Below, one piece after another: positions 1-8,343 of a stretch of DNA of 64,000 nucleotides. The stretch is from Clostridia bacterium. GTDB taxonomy: Bacteria > Bacillota > Clostridia > Oscillospirales > CAG-272. Below the pieces are notes generated by a model. The model was given only the letters and a program-made list of their open reading frames with translations. It did not search any database and was not told the DNA's origin. The DNA is taken from assembly GCA_017508665.1 (NCBI GenBank), contig JAFVYL010000014.1:41169-105168 (forward strand), written 5' to 3'. Position 1 is the first letter of the stretch; the number at the start of each line of letters is the position of its first letter. Position numbers and translations under genes: made by a program.

Positions 1-2370
1 CAAGAGCCTGCCGTTTGCCAGGTGCATAAGTCCCTTCGCGATATTGTAAGGGCATCTGCCGCCCGAGGACATAGATATGGAGATAAGCGAGTTTGAGTTG
101 AGTGATCTCTCAAGGAAGATCGCTCCTTTAATTTTGTTCTCACGCTCCGCGCCTTCCGGCATTTTCTTTGCTTTCTTTAAGGATTTTTTTGCCATCTGAA
201 GCACACATTTATAAATTATTCTTCCCATAAATGTGGCTTTCAAATCGGATAAACGGCTCTCAAACGTTATCGGTTTTTTTGGAGTCTGCGGCGGTATGAT
301 GATACCAGACATCTCCTCAAACACGTCGCTTGTGATGAGGTCCGGTGTGGGATTTCTGTATATATTCATCACTCGCTCGGAGTAGGGGGCTACCGCATCC
401 TCACCGCTTATTTCGATAGTATGCGATAGTTTTACATTCTCACAGTCAGAGCAGATCTCAAAGCGGTATTCGCCGCCCTCGAGGACGTATCGGTTTTTCT
501 TGGGGTTGAAGTAGCGAAGCTCGGATCGCTGCACTATAATCTCGACTTCACGGCTTTCTCCGGCCTTAAGGTAGACCTTTCTGAAGCCGCGAAGCTCACG
601 CAAGGGAGCAAAGACTTTGAGCCCGGGTGCGCCTACGTAGAGCTCGACCACCTCGCCTCCGTCCATGCTGCCGACGTTGCTGACCGTGCAGCGCACGGTA
701 TAGGAATCTCCGTTTTCTTCAACCGACATATCGCTGTACTTGAAAGTGGTGTATGAGAGACCGTAGCCAAACGGGTATCTCACCCTTACACCGCTTGTGA
801 GGTAATATCTGTATCCAACGTAGACGCTCTCTTTGTACACCTCGGACTTGTTCTTGCCGAAGCTCTCTCCGAAGGGAATATCGGAGTATTCGATAGGCCA
901 GCTTTCCGCGAGCTTACCCGAGGGACAGACCTCGCCAAACAGAAGCGAGCGCATAGCCTCACCACCGTTCTGACCTGGCAGATACATATTGAGTATTGCC
1001 GCCACTCTGTCGGCAAATGGCAGCTCTGCAGGAGAGCCGCCGTAGAGCACCACGCATATCCTCTTGCCCACCTTTATCAAGGCTTCGATAAGAGCTCTCT
1101 GACCTTCCGGCAGGCGCATATCCGCCCTGTCCGTGCCCTCGCTCTCGACGTAGTCAGTAAGGCCTGCAAATACTATGACGTTCTCGTAGCTCTCTGCCTT
1201 AACGAGTGCCTCTTTGATAAGCTCATTATCTGACGTCAGGCTGTTTTCACGGTAGCCTCGTGAGTAGGTATATTTAACACGGGCAGCGTCAAAAGCCGAT
1301 TTTGGCGAGGAAATGTAAGCGGGATTTATCAATGAACTGCCCGAGCCTTGATATCTTGGTTTTTCAAACAGCTCACCGAGTACAAGGTACTCACCGTCAT
1401 AAGAGAGGGGGAGCATTCCGTCGTTTTCAAGTAGTACAGCACTATCCTCCGCTATTCTTTTTGCCAACTCGTGATTGGCGGCAAAATCGGCGTCTCTGCG
1501 GCTGTCACTTTCGTGATTTGCGACGAGAGTGAGGACCTTCGTTACCGCACGGTCGAGCAGCGCTTCGTCAAGCTCTCCTAACTCAATGGCATCGAGTATC
1601 CATTTGCGGCATATTGCGTTGTCGCCCGGCATCTCAAGATCAAGCCCGGCCTCCAGCATTTTTATTCTGTTATGGGTTGCACCCCAGTCGGTCATGACAA
1701 GACCGCCAAAGCCCCATTCTTTCCTTAGCATATCGGTGAGCAGCCACTTGTTTTGGCTGCAATACTCACCGTTGATCTTGTTGTAAGCACACATCAGGGT
1801 TTCGGGTGAGGCTTCCTTGACCGTCATCTCAAAGGGCTTGAGATATATCTCGCGCATAGCTCGCATATCGGCTATGCTGTCACCCATCAGCCTGTAATTT
1901 TCGCTGTTGTTGAGTGCGAAGTGCTTTACCGACACACCGACACCCTCTGACTCTATTCCCGATACCTCGCCTATCGCCATTTTTCCCGCAAGGAATGGAT
2001 CCTCGGAAAAATACTCGAAATTTCTGCCGGCGAGGGGGTTGCGCTTTATATTCACGCCCGGTCCGAGAATAACGCTCACGCCGTAGTGCTGTGCCTCACG
2101 TGCCATAGCCTTGCCCATTTTGTAGGTGTTTTCAGGATTCCAGCTTGAGGCTGTGGTTGCCGCGGTGGGAAAGCAGGTTGCCGGATCGCTGCCCGACACA
2201 TCACCGGGCTTAGTGCTGTTCTGGGTGCGCACACCGTGAGGGCCGTCAGCCATTCTGATGGACGGGATATCCAGCCTCGGTATGGGATTGGTATACATAA
2301 AATCGGTTCCGGCAACGAGTGCCGCTTTCTCCTCCTTGGTCAAGAGGCTCAAAATTCGTTTAACGTCCAT
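1..2370 (-). CDS. Glycoside hydrolase family 3 (beta-glucosidase type), C-terminus cut by window edge
   Basis: This frame stays open for 790 codons from the ATG at 2370 to the left edge, so the C-terminus is missing. GH3 enzymes remove terminal beta-linked sugars from oligosaccharides with retention. Visible order: GH3 N-terminal barrel (about residues 1-250) with the nucleophile region GGLVMTDWGATH (Asp near 227), GH3 C-terminal domain (about 300-510, containing YPFGYGLSYT at its end), an Fn3-like domain (about 550-640), then an extra C-terminal stretch I do not recognise. There is no signal peptide, so it probably acts in the cytoplasm. The start is set by GGAG six to ten bases upstream. 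Family call is firm; the sugar specificity cannot be read from sequence. Confidence 0.93.
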   Translation of the reverse strand, partial: MDVKRILSLLTKEEKAALVAGTDFMYTNPIPRLDIPSIRMADGPHGVRTQNSTKPGDVSGSDPATCFPTAATTASSWNPENTYKMGKAMAREAQHYGVSVILGPGVNIKRNPLAGRNFEYFSEDPFLAGKMAIGEVSGIESEGVGVSVKHFALNNSENYRLMGDSIADMRAMREIYLKPFEMTVKEASPETLMCAYNKINGEYCSQNKWLLTDMLRKEWGFGGLVMTDWGATHNRIKMLEAGLDLEMPGDNAICRKWILDAIELGELDEALLDRAVTKVLTLVANHESDSRRDADFAANHELAKRIAEDSAVLLENDGMLPLSYDGEYLVLGELFEKPRYQGSGSSLINPAYISSPKSAFDAARVKYTYSRGYRENSLTSDNELIKEALVKAESYENVIVFAGLTDYVESEGTDRADMRLPEGQRALIEALIKVGKRICVVLYGGSPAELPFADRVAAILNMYLPGQNGGEAMRSLLFGEVCPSGKLAESWPIEYSDIPFGESFGKNKSEVYKESVYVGYRYYLTSGVRVRYPFGYGLSYTTFKYSDMSVEENGDSYTVRCTVSNVGSMDGGEVVELYVGAPGLKVFAPLRELRGFRKVYLKAGESREVEIIVQRSELRYFNPKKNRYVLEGGEYRFEICSDCENVKLSHTIEISGEDAVAPYSERVMNIYRNPTPDLITSDVFEEMSGIIIPPQTPKKPITFESRLSDLKATFMGRIIYKCVLQMAKKSLKKAKKMPEGAERENKIKGAIFLERSLNSNSLISISMSSGGRCPYNIAKGLMHLANGRLL

Positions 2371-2400
2371 AAGGTTCTCCTTTTATCATCTTATACCTAA

Positions 2401-2429
2401 ATGGTAGCATAAACTGTGAGATATTACAA
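2401..2429 (-). promoter_or_regulatory. Promoter of the GH3 gene
   Basis: On the minus strand TTGTAA is followed by 17 bases and TACCAT, with a TG extension just before the -10. It lies about 30 bases upstream of the GH3 start codon. A moderate match to the housekeeping consensus. Confidence 0.5.
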
Positions 2430-2510
2430 GTGCTTTTGCAAATCTGATGCGCCGTGATACCTTTTTTGCAAAAAATGTCAAAATATTTTTACGTATTCTG
2501 CTTTAAGTTA

Positions 2511-2539
2511 TTGCAATTTTATTTTAAATATGTTAAAAT
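2511..2539 (+). promoter_or_regulatory. Promoter of the coiled-coil protein gene
   Basis: TTGCAA, 17 bases, TAAAAT with a TG extended -10. It ends about 48 bases before the start codon at 2587. The stretch 2430-2510 between the two divergent promoters shows no further feature. Confidence 0.6.
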
Positions 2540-2586
2540 ATAGGTTGTAAAACCATATTTGACAGTTTGAAAGGAGTTTGTTGATA

Positions 2587-4800
2587 ATGATAATCGACCT
2601 TTTTCATAACAAAATAGTCAAGGATACCGCTACGGAGGCATTTGTTGAGAGCGTAAACTCTCGCCTTGTCCCTATGCTTGAAGAGAAGTACGGCGACTCT
2701 CTTGAGAGGATCACGATGTATGAGGATTACCTCGCGGACGGCTTTCTTTTCGAGGGTGAGTGGTACTATCCTCTCTCGGTCAAGCTTGAGGGCGAGGATA
2801 CCGTAACCGCGTGGATCAAGTGGCCCGTCAGCAAAAAGACCTTCAGAAATAATATCCCCTACGCATATATCGGATCGGACGGTGTGGACTTTGAGTTCGC
2901 AGGCTTCGTCCCCACAGGCTTTGCGGACAAGCTCGCAGGCAGAAATATAGATTATGACAGATCGGCTATCGCCATCAGAGTTGAGGCGCTTACCGACGAT
3001 CCTACTCTTCTTGTAGGCAAGTACAGTCAGACCTTCGTGGACGAGCTTGCAAGTCAGATCACCGCTGAGCTCTCGAGAAACCTCTCTGTAGACGGCTTTG
3101 AGAACAGCACTATGGAGCTTCAGCTTGTCTTTGCTCCCGGCACTTATCTTGAGCACACCTCAGAGAACGTTACCTACCGCCGACTTCTCCTTGTTGACAA
3201 GGGATGCCAGGCGCGTGACTTCTGGGTTAAGTGGACACGCCTTGACGGTAAGGGAGGCTTCAGAGTATCCGATAACGTAAATTCGGAGACCGTTAAGTTC
3301 GGACTCGGAGAGGACGTGCCTCACAAGATTCGTGAGAAGGAATACAGATTCCTCGCCGGTGCAAACCCCTCTAAGTATCAGTCCGCTATGGGCAAAAAGA
3401 CGGTTACCGAGTGGAGAGATATAACCAAGAGAGCCATCAAGAGAGGTGATCTTGTTAAGGTAGAATATGCAGACGAGTCCGCATCAGTACCCGTTGTAGC
3501 ACCCGAGTCCTTCGACACTCACGTACAGGATGACGTAAACGATCAGCTTCGCGCACTTCTCGGCAGCTTTGGTTTATCCACCGCCGCTCCCGAAGAGCCT
3601 GTCGAGGCTGAGAGTGACGACGATATGTTCGCATCTCTTGCAAAGTCTGTCCTCGAGGCAGAGCCCGAGGAGGAGTTTGAGGTAGAGATCGAGGAGGCAG
3701 AGGAAGACGAGGAGCTCGACGTTCCCTTCGAGCTTGATGCTCCGGTAGAAGAAACCGTAGAAGAGACCGTAGAGGTAGAAGAGACCGCAGAAGAGACCGT
3801 AGAAGAGATCGTGGAAGAGCCCGTCGAGGATGAAGAGACGGCACAGCCCGAGATCAAGAGTGTGTTCGACTTCGACTTCGGACCTACCGATGAGCCCGAG
3901 GAGGAGATATTCTCCATGGGTGAGATAACCATTGATGAGTATGAAACCGCGGTAGAAGCACCCGCAGAGCCCAAGGCTATCGACGAGGATGCTATCCGCC
4001 GTGAAATAGAGGCAAAGCTCCGTCTTGAATACGAGACAGAGGCAAGACTCAGAGCGGAGAGGGAGGCTGAGCAGCTTCGCCTTGAGCACGAGAGACTCCG
4101 TGAGGAGAACGAGAGACTTGCTAAGCTCGCAAGAGAGGCAGAAGAAAAGCGCGCCGCTGAGGAAGAGGCTCGCAGACAGCAAGAGGAAGCTCGCAGACTT
4201 GCAGAGGAAGAGAGACAGAGAGAGCTTGAAGCTAAGAGAGCTGAGGAAGAGCGTCTCAGAGCAGAGCTTGAGGCAAAGATGCGCCTTGAGGCTGAGGAGA
4301 GAGCAAGAATTGCCGAGGCCGCAAGAATGGCAGTAGAGGAGCAGAAGCGCCTTGAGGCTGAGAGAGCAGCAAGAGAAGAGCGCGAGAGACAGGAAGCTAT
4401 CGTAAGAGAGGCAGAGAGACTCCGCCGTGAGGAAGAGGCTCGCAGACTTGAGGAGCAGCGCCGTCAGGCTGAGGCTCGCCGCCGCGAGGAAGAGGAGAGA
4501 CGCCGCCGCGAGGAGGAGGTTGCGAAAGCACTTGCCACCGTCGTTACAAAGCAGGCTAAGCTCTTATTCCGCTACACAGTTGACGTAAACGTAATTAAGC
4601 GCATCAAGGAGGTCGTAGAAAAGACCCTCGTTGCCAACCATAAGGAAAAGCTCAACATTCACATTAAGGCTTACCCCCAGGATACCAACTCCATCGTGCT
4701 TGAGATCCAGATACCCCAGAATGAAATGGATCTCCTCGTCAGCATGATGAAGGCACTTGGCGGAGCTTCGTTGGGCATAACCAAGATAATACTTGAATAA
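2587..4800 (+). CDS. Large charged coiled-coil protein, unknown function
   Basis: A 737-residue protein that I cannot assign to a family. It has four zones: a folded-looking N-terminal region (about residues 1-290, rich in aromatic residues), a very acidic Glu-rich linker (about 330-460) with near-tandem VEETVEE units, a long Arg/Glu coiled coil (about 466-650), and a small C-terminal domain (about 655-737). There is no signal peptide or membrane span, so it should be cytoplasmic. The start was chosen as ATG at 2587, ten bases after GGAG (2573-2576); TTG codons at 2578 and 2581 sit too close to that site. It is a single-gene unit with its own promoter and terminator. The N- and C-terminal domains flanking a coiled coil suggest a scaffold or cytoskeletal role, which is only a guess. 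Confidence 0.85.
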   Translation: MIIDLFHNKIVKDTATEAFVESVNSRLVPMLEEKYGDSLERITMYEDYLADGFLFEGEWYYPLSVKLEGEDTVTAWIKWPVSKKTFRNNIPYAYIGSDGVDFEFAGFVPTGFADKLAGRNIDYDRSAIAIRVEALTDDPTLLVGKYSQTFVDELASQITAELSRNLSVDGFENSTMELQLVFAPGTYLEHTSENVTYRRLLLVDKGCQARDFWVKWTRLDGKGGFRVSDNVNSETVKFGLGEDVPHKIREKEYRFLAGANPSKYQSAMGKKTVTEWRDITKRAIKRGDLVKVEYADESASVPVVAPESFDTHVQDDVNDQLRALLGSFGLSTAAPEEPVEAESDDDMFASLAKSVLEAEPEEEFEVEIEEAEEDEELDVPFELDAPVEETVEETVEVEETAEETVEEIVEEPVEDEETAQPEIKSVFDFDFGPTDEPEEEIFSMGEITIDEYETAVEAPAEPKAIDEDAIRREIEAKLRLEYETEARLRAEREAEQLRLEHERLREENERLAKLAREAEEKRAAEEEARRQQEEARRLAEEERQRELEAKRAEEERLRAELEAKMRLEAEERARIAEAARMAVEEQKRLEAERAAREERERQEAIVREAERLRREEEARRLEEQRRQAEARRREEEERRRREEEVAKALATVVTKQAKLLFRYTVDVNVIKRIKEVVEKTLVANHKEKLNIHIKAYPQDTNSIVLEIQIPQNEMDLLVSMMKALGGASLGITKIILE

Positions 4801-4818
4801 TACAAAATAGATAAAGTT

Positions 4819-4848
4819 AAAGAGCAGACACCCCGTGTCTGCTCTTTT
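4819..4848 (+). terminator. Rho-independent terminator
   Basis: An 11-13 bp perfect stem (AGAGCAGACAC with its complement) around a CCC loop, followed by TTTT. It closes the coiled-coil gene; A residues on the other side mean it may also serve the convergent lipoprotein gene. Confidence 0.85.
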
Positions 4849-4892
4849 GATATTATAAGAAAATATTGGAACTTAGTACCGAGCAAGCGTGC

Positions 4893-6035
4893 TTAGCTGT
4901 TTTCAACAAGAATTATAGTGCGGCTTTCCTCAAGAACAAGCTTTTCAAGAGCTGCGAGGATTTTTAGCCTTACCGGAATGGGAGCGAATTCGTAACTCCA
5001 GTTATATTGACAAGGTTGATTCTTGTCGGCTGCAAGTCCGACGAGGCAGTAGTACCAGTTTTGAATGCTCATGGTTATTGTTTGACCTGCGCCTTCAACA
5101 AGCTCATCATAAGGCAATGTTAAAGTCATTTCGATAGCGAACGTATCCCAATATTTATGTAGATTAGCTTCGTTATCCAAATCGACAAAAGCACCTAAAA
5201 CTTCATAAGGATTAAGAGGATCATATCGGAAGCCGTTGTCAAAAACTATTTGGGTTTCACCTAGACGAAATGCATTTGCCCAATTATCACCTGCGGATGC
5301 ATCAAAGATAATCTTGATTTTACCTTCAAGAGAGGATCCTTTGGTAAGAGTGTTAAGAGTATTTTCAATGTAGTCGATTCTTGATCTTTCCCAAACGTTA
5401 TTTGCAGAAGCACCGCAAATCAAGATAATATTTTTATTGGAATCATAACCGTAGAAATTTGCATTATTAGTAAGCTCTGTGATAGCTATATCCAACTTTT
5501 CCTTTGCTAATGTGAGATTGTAACCTGTGAATGCATCGCATGCCTCATCAAGAGAGTATCCAACCAGATCATCACCAATATAAAGTCCATCTCCGCGCCA
5601 AACAATACCATATGCTTCGAGAATAGTCGACTTGGCTTCAGCGGTATCGCGGTACTTAAAGGCGAAGTCATATTCTTCGGGAGTGGTTGCACTGTAAGTG
5701 TCGTAATAGTACGTAGAATCTATGAGACCGAGGCAAGGGGAGGATGTACTAGGCCAGATCTTCTCAGTCATGTCAGCTCTGTCAAGGGCAAGGCTGAGTG
5801 ATTGTCTGAATTCTTTGATTGCAAGGATACCGTTATTGTTATTGCTGCTTTTAAGTACATCGAGATTACTGTATATATGTAAGCCGTATGTACCGGGTTG
5901 CGAGTCTTTGTGAGTATGCGTTATGTCTTTAGCTTTATCATTATCTTTACCGTTGAATGGCCATTCAATACAAGATGTCAAGCATATGCTTGATACAATA
6001 AATAATACGAGTGTTAATGATATTATTTTTTTCAT
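4893..6035 (-). CDS. Shortened family 5 peptide-binding lipoprotein
   Basis: The 380-residue product begins with a lipoprotein signal (lipobox LTSC, Cys near residue 22). After about 50 residues of linker it enters directly the second half of an extracellular solute-binding protein of family 5 (oligopeptide type), recognised by FRQSLSLALDRADM and the following YDFAFKYRDTAEAKSTILEAYG segment. Full members are about 500-650 residues, so roughly the first 250 residues of the mature protein are absent, and the C-terminal end also looks short. No ABC permease or ATPase gene adjoins it. Start ATG has AGGAGA seven bases upstream and a good promoter. It is probably a deletion derivative, perhaps no longer able to bind peptide. 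Confidence 0.75.
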   Translation of the reverse strand: MKKIISLTLVLFIVSSICLTSCIEWPFNGKDNDKAKDITHTHKDSQPGTYGLHIYSNLDVLKSSNNNNGILAIKEFRQSLSLALDRADMTEKIWPSTSSPCLGLIDSTYYYDTYSATTPEEYDFAFKYRDTAEAKSTILEAYGIVWRGDGLYIGDDLVGYSLDEACDAFTGYNLTLAKEKLDIAITELTNNANFYGYDSNKNIILICGASANNVWERSRIDYIENTLNTLTKGSSLEGKIKIIFDASAGDNWANAFRLGETQIVFDNGFRYDPLNPYEVLGAFVDLDNEANLHKYWDTFAIEMTLTLPYDELVEGAGQTITMSIQNWYYCLVGLAADKNQPCQYNWSYEFAPIPVRLKILAALEKLVLEESRTIILVENS

Positions 6036-6065
6036 AGTGTCTCCTAATTATTTTCTGTCATTTTA

Positions 6066-6094
6066 ATTGTAGCATTATGAAAAAAATAAGTCAA
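6066..6094 (-). promoter_or_regulatory. Promoter of the shortened binding-protein gene
   Basis: On the minus strand TTGACT, 17 bases, TACAAT with a TG extension, about 30 bases before the start codon at 6035. Confidence 0.75.
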
Positions 6095-6614
6095 GCACAA
6101 TAATTAATAAAAAGCTTGATGCAAATAGTGCATATAGCATTTGGAAAACTGTATTTTGAGATAATTTCAGGAATTCGCGGAAAGCCAAGGCCAATAAATG
6201 ATGTGCATGGCATCGAAAACGTCAGGTGAAATGTTGAAAAAACGTGTGCACCGCCCCAAAAATCGGTATATGATATCCCGAAAATCGGTCACAATAATAT
6301 AGAAGTAATATAAAGGTAATGATAGAAGTAAATATAAATATAAAAGGAGTAGGGGAGACGGACAACAGCAATTACAACCGTATATTAGTCTTTCTTTATA
6401 TATGCGCTGCAGCGCAGGTATCTCAGCGTCTCGCGATGTGCGGAAATATCGGACAATCCGCGGCGGCGCTTACGTCGGGTTTTCGGTGAAAAATCGGTGT
6501 ATTTTGCGGCCTTTTCGGGCTTGTCGAATTTTACGGCTGATTTTTGGCCGTTTTTTTGTTCGTTTTGTACAAAAAGAAAGCTCTGATTATTCCGTTTTTT
6601 GTAAGCTGACTTTA
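6095..6614. other. 520-base non-coding stretch with short repeats
   Basis: I see no convincing gene here. It holds three copies of AAAATCGGT (6259-6267, 6281-6289, 6490-6498), the first two 22 bases apart, a perfect 14-base palindrome TGCGCTGCAGCGCA (6403-6416), and a GGAGTAGGGGAG purine run (6345-6356) that is not followed by a start codon. An 89-codon frame at 6402-6671 has no ribosome site and no recognisable protein features, so it is not called. Confidence 0.5.
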
Positions 6615-6643
6615 CTTACAATCGCTTTGGTATATAGTACAAT
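6615..6643 (+). promoter_or_regulatory. Possible promoter of the HTH gene
   Basis: CTTACA, 17 bases, TACAAT, about 45 bases ahead of the start codon at 6689. The -35 matches the consensus at only four positions. Confidence 0.4.
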
Positions 6644-6688
6644 GTATATAGCAAAGGAAAACACGTCATAGCTTACAGGGAGGATAAA

Positions 6689-7084
6689 ATGGAGCTTAAT
6701 TTGAGATATAACACATCCGCAGCGTCGGATGAGATTTACATAGCGCACTCATATTACCGTGTATGGGGATTTATGGTGACAGATCTCGGCCTCAAGGGTG
6801 CTGAGCTTATGACCTATGCACTGATATACAGCTATTTCAGGAGCGGTGAGTCCTTCACCGGATCGAGAAGGTACGTGTCCGTCTGGACCGGCTGTGCTCT
6901 GAGCACGGTCGACTCGGCGCTCACAAGCCTTACGGAAAAAGGGCTGATAGCCAAGGGCGTGGCGTATATTCACGGCAGACGCGTGCCGAAATATTCTATC
7001 GTACCCGAGTCACTTCCGCCCATCGATATGCATAAGGGAATGCTCGAAAACTGCAGACAAGAGCGGAAAATGACATCTGTCTGA
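6689..7084 (+). CDS. Winged-helix DNA-binding protein, replication-initiator/DnaD-N-like
   Basis: A 131-residue protein. Residues about 24-100 (VWGFMVTDLGLKGAELMTYA, then SRRYVSVWTGCALSTVDSAL, then TEKGLIAKG) match the helix-turn-helix module common in phage and plasmid replication initiators and in HTH proteins of clostridial mobile elements. It lacks the C-terminal domain of a full initiator. It has a strong GGGAGG site and is convergent with the ParB-like gene, with only three bases between the two stop codons. It could be a small regulator or a remnant initiator; the DNA-binding call is good, the role is open. Confidence 0.75.
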   Translation: MELNLRYNTSAASDEIYIAHSYYRVWGFMVTDLGLKGAELMTYALIYSYFRSGESFTGSRRYVSVWTGCALSTVDSALTSLTEKGLIAKGVAYIHGRRVPKYSIVPESLPPIDMHKGMLENCRQERKMTSV

Positions 7085-7087
7085 ACA

Positions 7088-7561
7088 TCACACGTCGGCA
7101 AAGCATAGGGTGACGTACATTTTGTTACCGTAGTAGCTTGTTGTGTCGGTGACCTCGATGCCGTGCGATCGCAGGGTGATGAGGCTGCGCTTCAGCGTTT
7201 CGGTGAACGCCTCTATGCGCTCCGCAGACTCGGCTCTCGCTATTACAGTGGGTGCATAGGTGTCCACCTTTATATCAACGAGAGCCTCACATTCTCTGAC
7301 AGTAAGGTCTCGCGAGATTATCTTTTCAAGTATCTCAAGCCTGTCCTCCTCGGACTCAAGGCGGAGCAGGGCGCGGGCGTGCCTTTCGGATATACCGTGC
7401 TTTACGATAAGCTTTTCAAGGTGGGAGCTTAGGCTCAAAAGACGGAGCTTGTTTGCTACGTAGGATTGACTCACCCCCATCCTTTCCGCGAGCTCCTTCT
7501 GTGTTATGTTACACAACTTAAGAGTACCCGACATTGCTCGGGCTTCCTCAAACATTTCCAT
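7088..7561 (-). CDS. ParB/Noc-like DNA-binding protein without the N-terminal CTPase domain
   Basis: The product (157 residues from ATG at 7561) carries the central ParB/Noc helix-turn-helix: ITQKELAERMGVSQSYVANK, then LRLLSLSSHLEKLIVKHGIS and ERHARALLRL. A C-terminal domain of about 80 residues follows, as in Noc. The N-terminal ParB domain of about 100 residues, which binds CTP and loads the protein on DNA, is absent, and no broken copy of it is visible in the 200 bases upstream. AAGGATG lies eight bases before the chosen start; an upstream ATG at 7621 is in frame but has no ribosome site. The gene follows rsmG and a Nudix gene on the same strand, the normal rsmG-noc order near the replication origin. 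Confidence 0.8.
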   Translation of the reverse strand: MEMFEEARAMSGTLKLCNITQKELAERMGVSQSYVANKLRLLSLSSHLEKLIVKHGISERHARALLRLESEEDRLEILEKIISRDLTVRECEALVDIKVDTYAPTVIARAESAERIEAFTETLKRSLITLRSHGIEVTDTTSYYGNKMYVTLCFADV

Positions 7562-7734
7562 ACCTGAAACATCCTTTTTTGCTTTTATTTTATCACACGC
7601 CCCTCGCGTAAAAGAGCGCAATCGGTCGTATTTTGACCGCGCGAAAGATTAACGTATACCCGATACAGACGAGCACACCGTGAAAACACGGAAGGCGGTA
7701 TGAGGGCCGTATATTATTGATAAGCATAAACCGA

Positions 7735-7762
7735 TAAAAAAGCACCCGCTGATTGCGGGTGC
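7735..7762 (-). terminator. Terminator of the rsmG-Nudix operon
   Basis: On the minus strand an 8 bp GCACCCGC stem with a five-base loop is followed by six T residues. It separates the Nudix gene from the ParB-like gene. Confidence 0.85.
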
Positions 7763-7827
7763 TGTAAATTTGCCGTATTTGTGACGGGCAGAGAAGTGCT
7801 TATCCGTGACACTTATTGTAAAGTTCT

Positions 7828-8331
7828 CTACACGTATCCGAGCTTTTTGAAGTAGGAGTCATATCTTTCCCTTTGTGTCGGTATCATATTGCCTGAGTTA
7901 ATAAAAGCGATAAAGTCCTTCTCGCTTACCCACTCGTATCCCACCGTCTCGCCCTCCTGGAGAGTGACCGAGTCCTTTTTGCAGTCGGTGGTGCAGAGAT
8001 ATTGGTAGTTCAGCATACGGTGCTTTTCGTACAGCATGTGTGCTATAGGCTCGAGATGATCCGCTGTGATACCGGTCTCCTCGCGCAGCTCACGCAGTGC
8101 CGCGCTCATGGGGTCCTCGCCCTTTTGCGCCGCACCGCCCGCAGTTGCCTCAAGGTATCCGGGAAAAGCAGGCTTTGTGTGGTCTCTCTGCATCAGCAGA
8201 TAGTCGCCGTCCGTATGTCTGACAAGTATCTCCACGGTCATAAAGTATATACCCTCGGGGATAGGCTCGCCTCTGACGAGGTCGATGCCCGCTAAAGTGC
8301 CGTCGGGGTTGTATCCGTCCCAGATTTCCAT
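7828..8331 (-). CDS. Nudix hydrolase
   Basis: A 167-residue Nudix protein that hydrolyses nucleoside-diphosphate-type substrates. The full Nudix box G-x5-E-x7-REUxEExGU is present (GAAQKGEDPMSAAL followed by RELREETGI, about residues 66-88), so it should be active with Mg2+. The N-terminal WDGYNPDGTLAG segment is like the subfamily related to isopentenyl-diphosphate isomerase and YfcD, but the substrate is not predictable. AGAGGAAAA precedes the ATG. It lies 12 bases after rsmG and is surely co-transcribed with it. Confidence 0.92.
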   Translation of the reverse strand: MEIWDGYNPDGTLAGIDLVRGEPIPEGIYFMTVEILVRHTDGDYLLMQRDHTKPAFPGYLEATAGGAAQKGEDPMSAALRELREETGITADHLEPIAHMLYEKHRMLNYQYLCTTDCKKDSVTLQEGETVGYEWVSEKDFIAFINSGNMIPTQRERYDSYFKKLGYV

Positions 8332-8343
8332 GTTATTTTCCTC

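Noticed and set aside
2533-3156. 207-codon minus-strand frame opposite the coiled-coil gene
   Set aside because: Shadow frame that covers the plus-strand promoter and has no ribosome site or domain.
3746-3830. Tandem DNA repeat in the coiled-coil gene as a mobile element
   Set aside because: It is a short Glu-rich coding repeat (VEETVEE units), not a separate element.
6402-6671. 89-codon frame upstream of the HTH gene
   Set aside because: No ribosome site, no family features, Arg/Phe-rich composition typical of chance frames.
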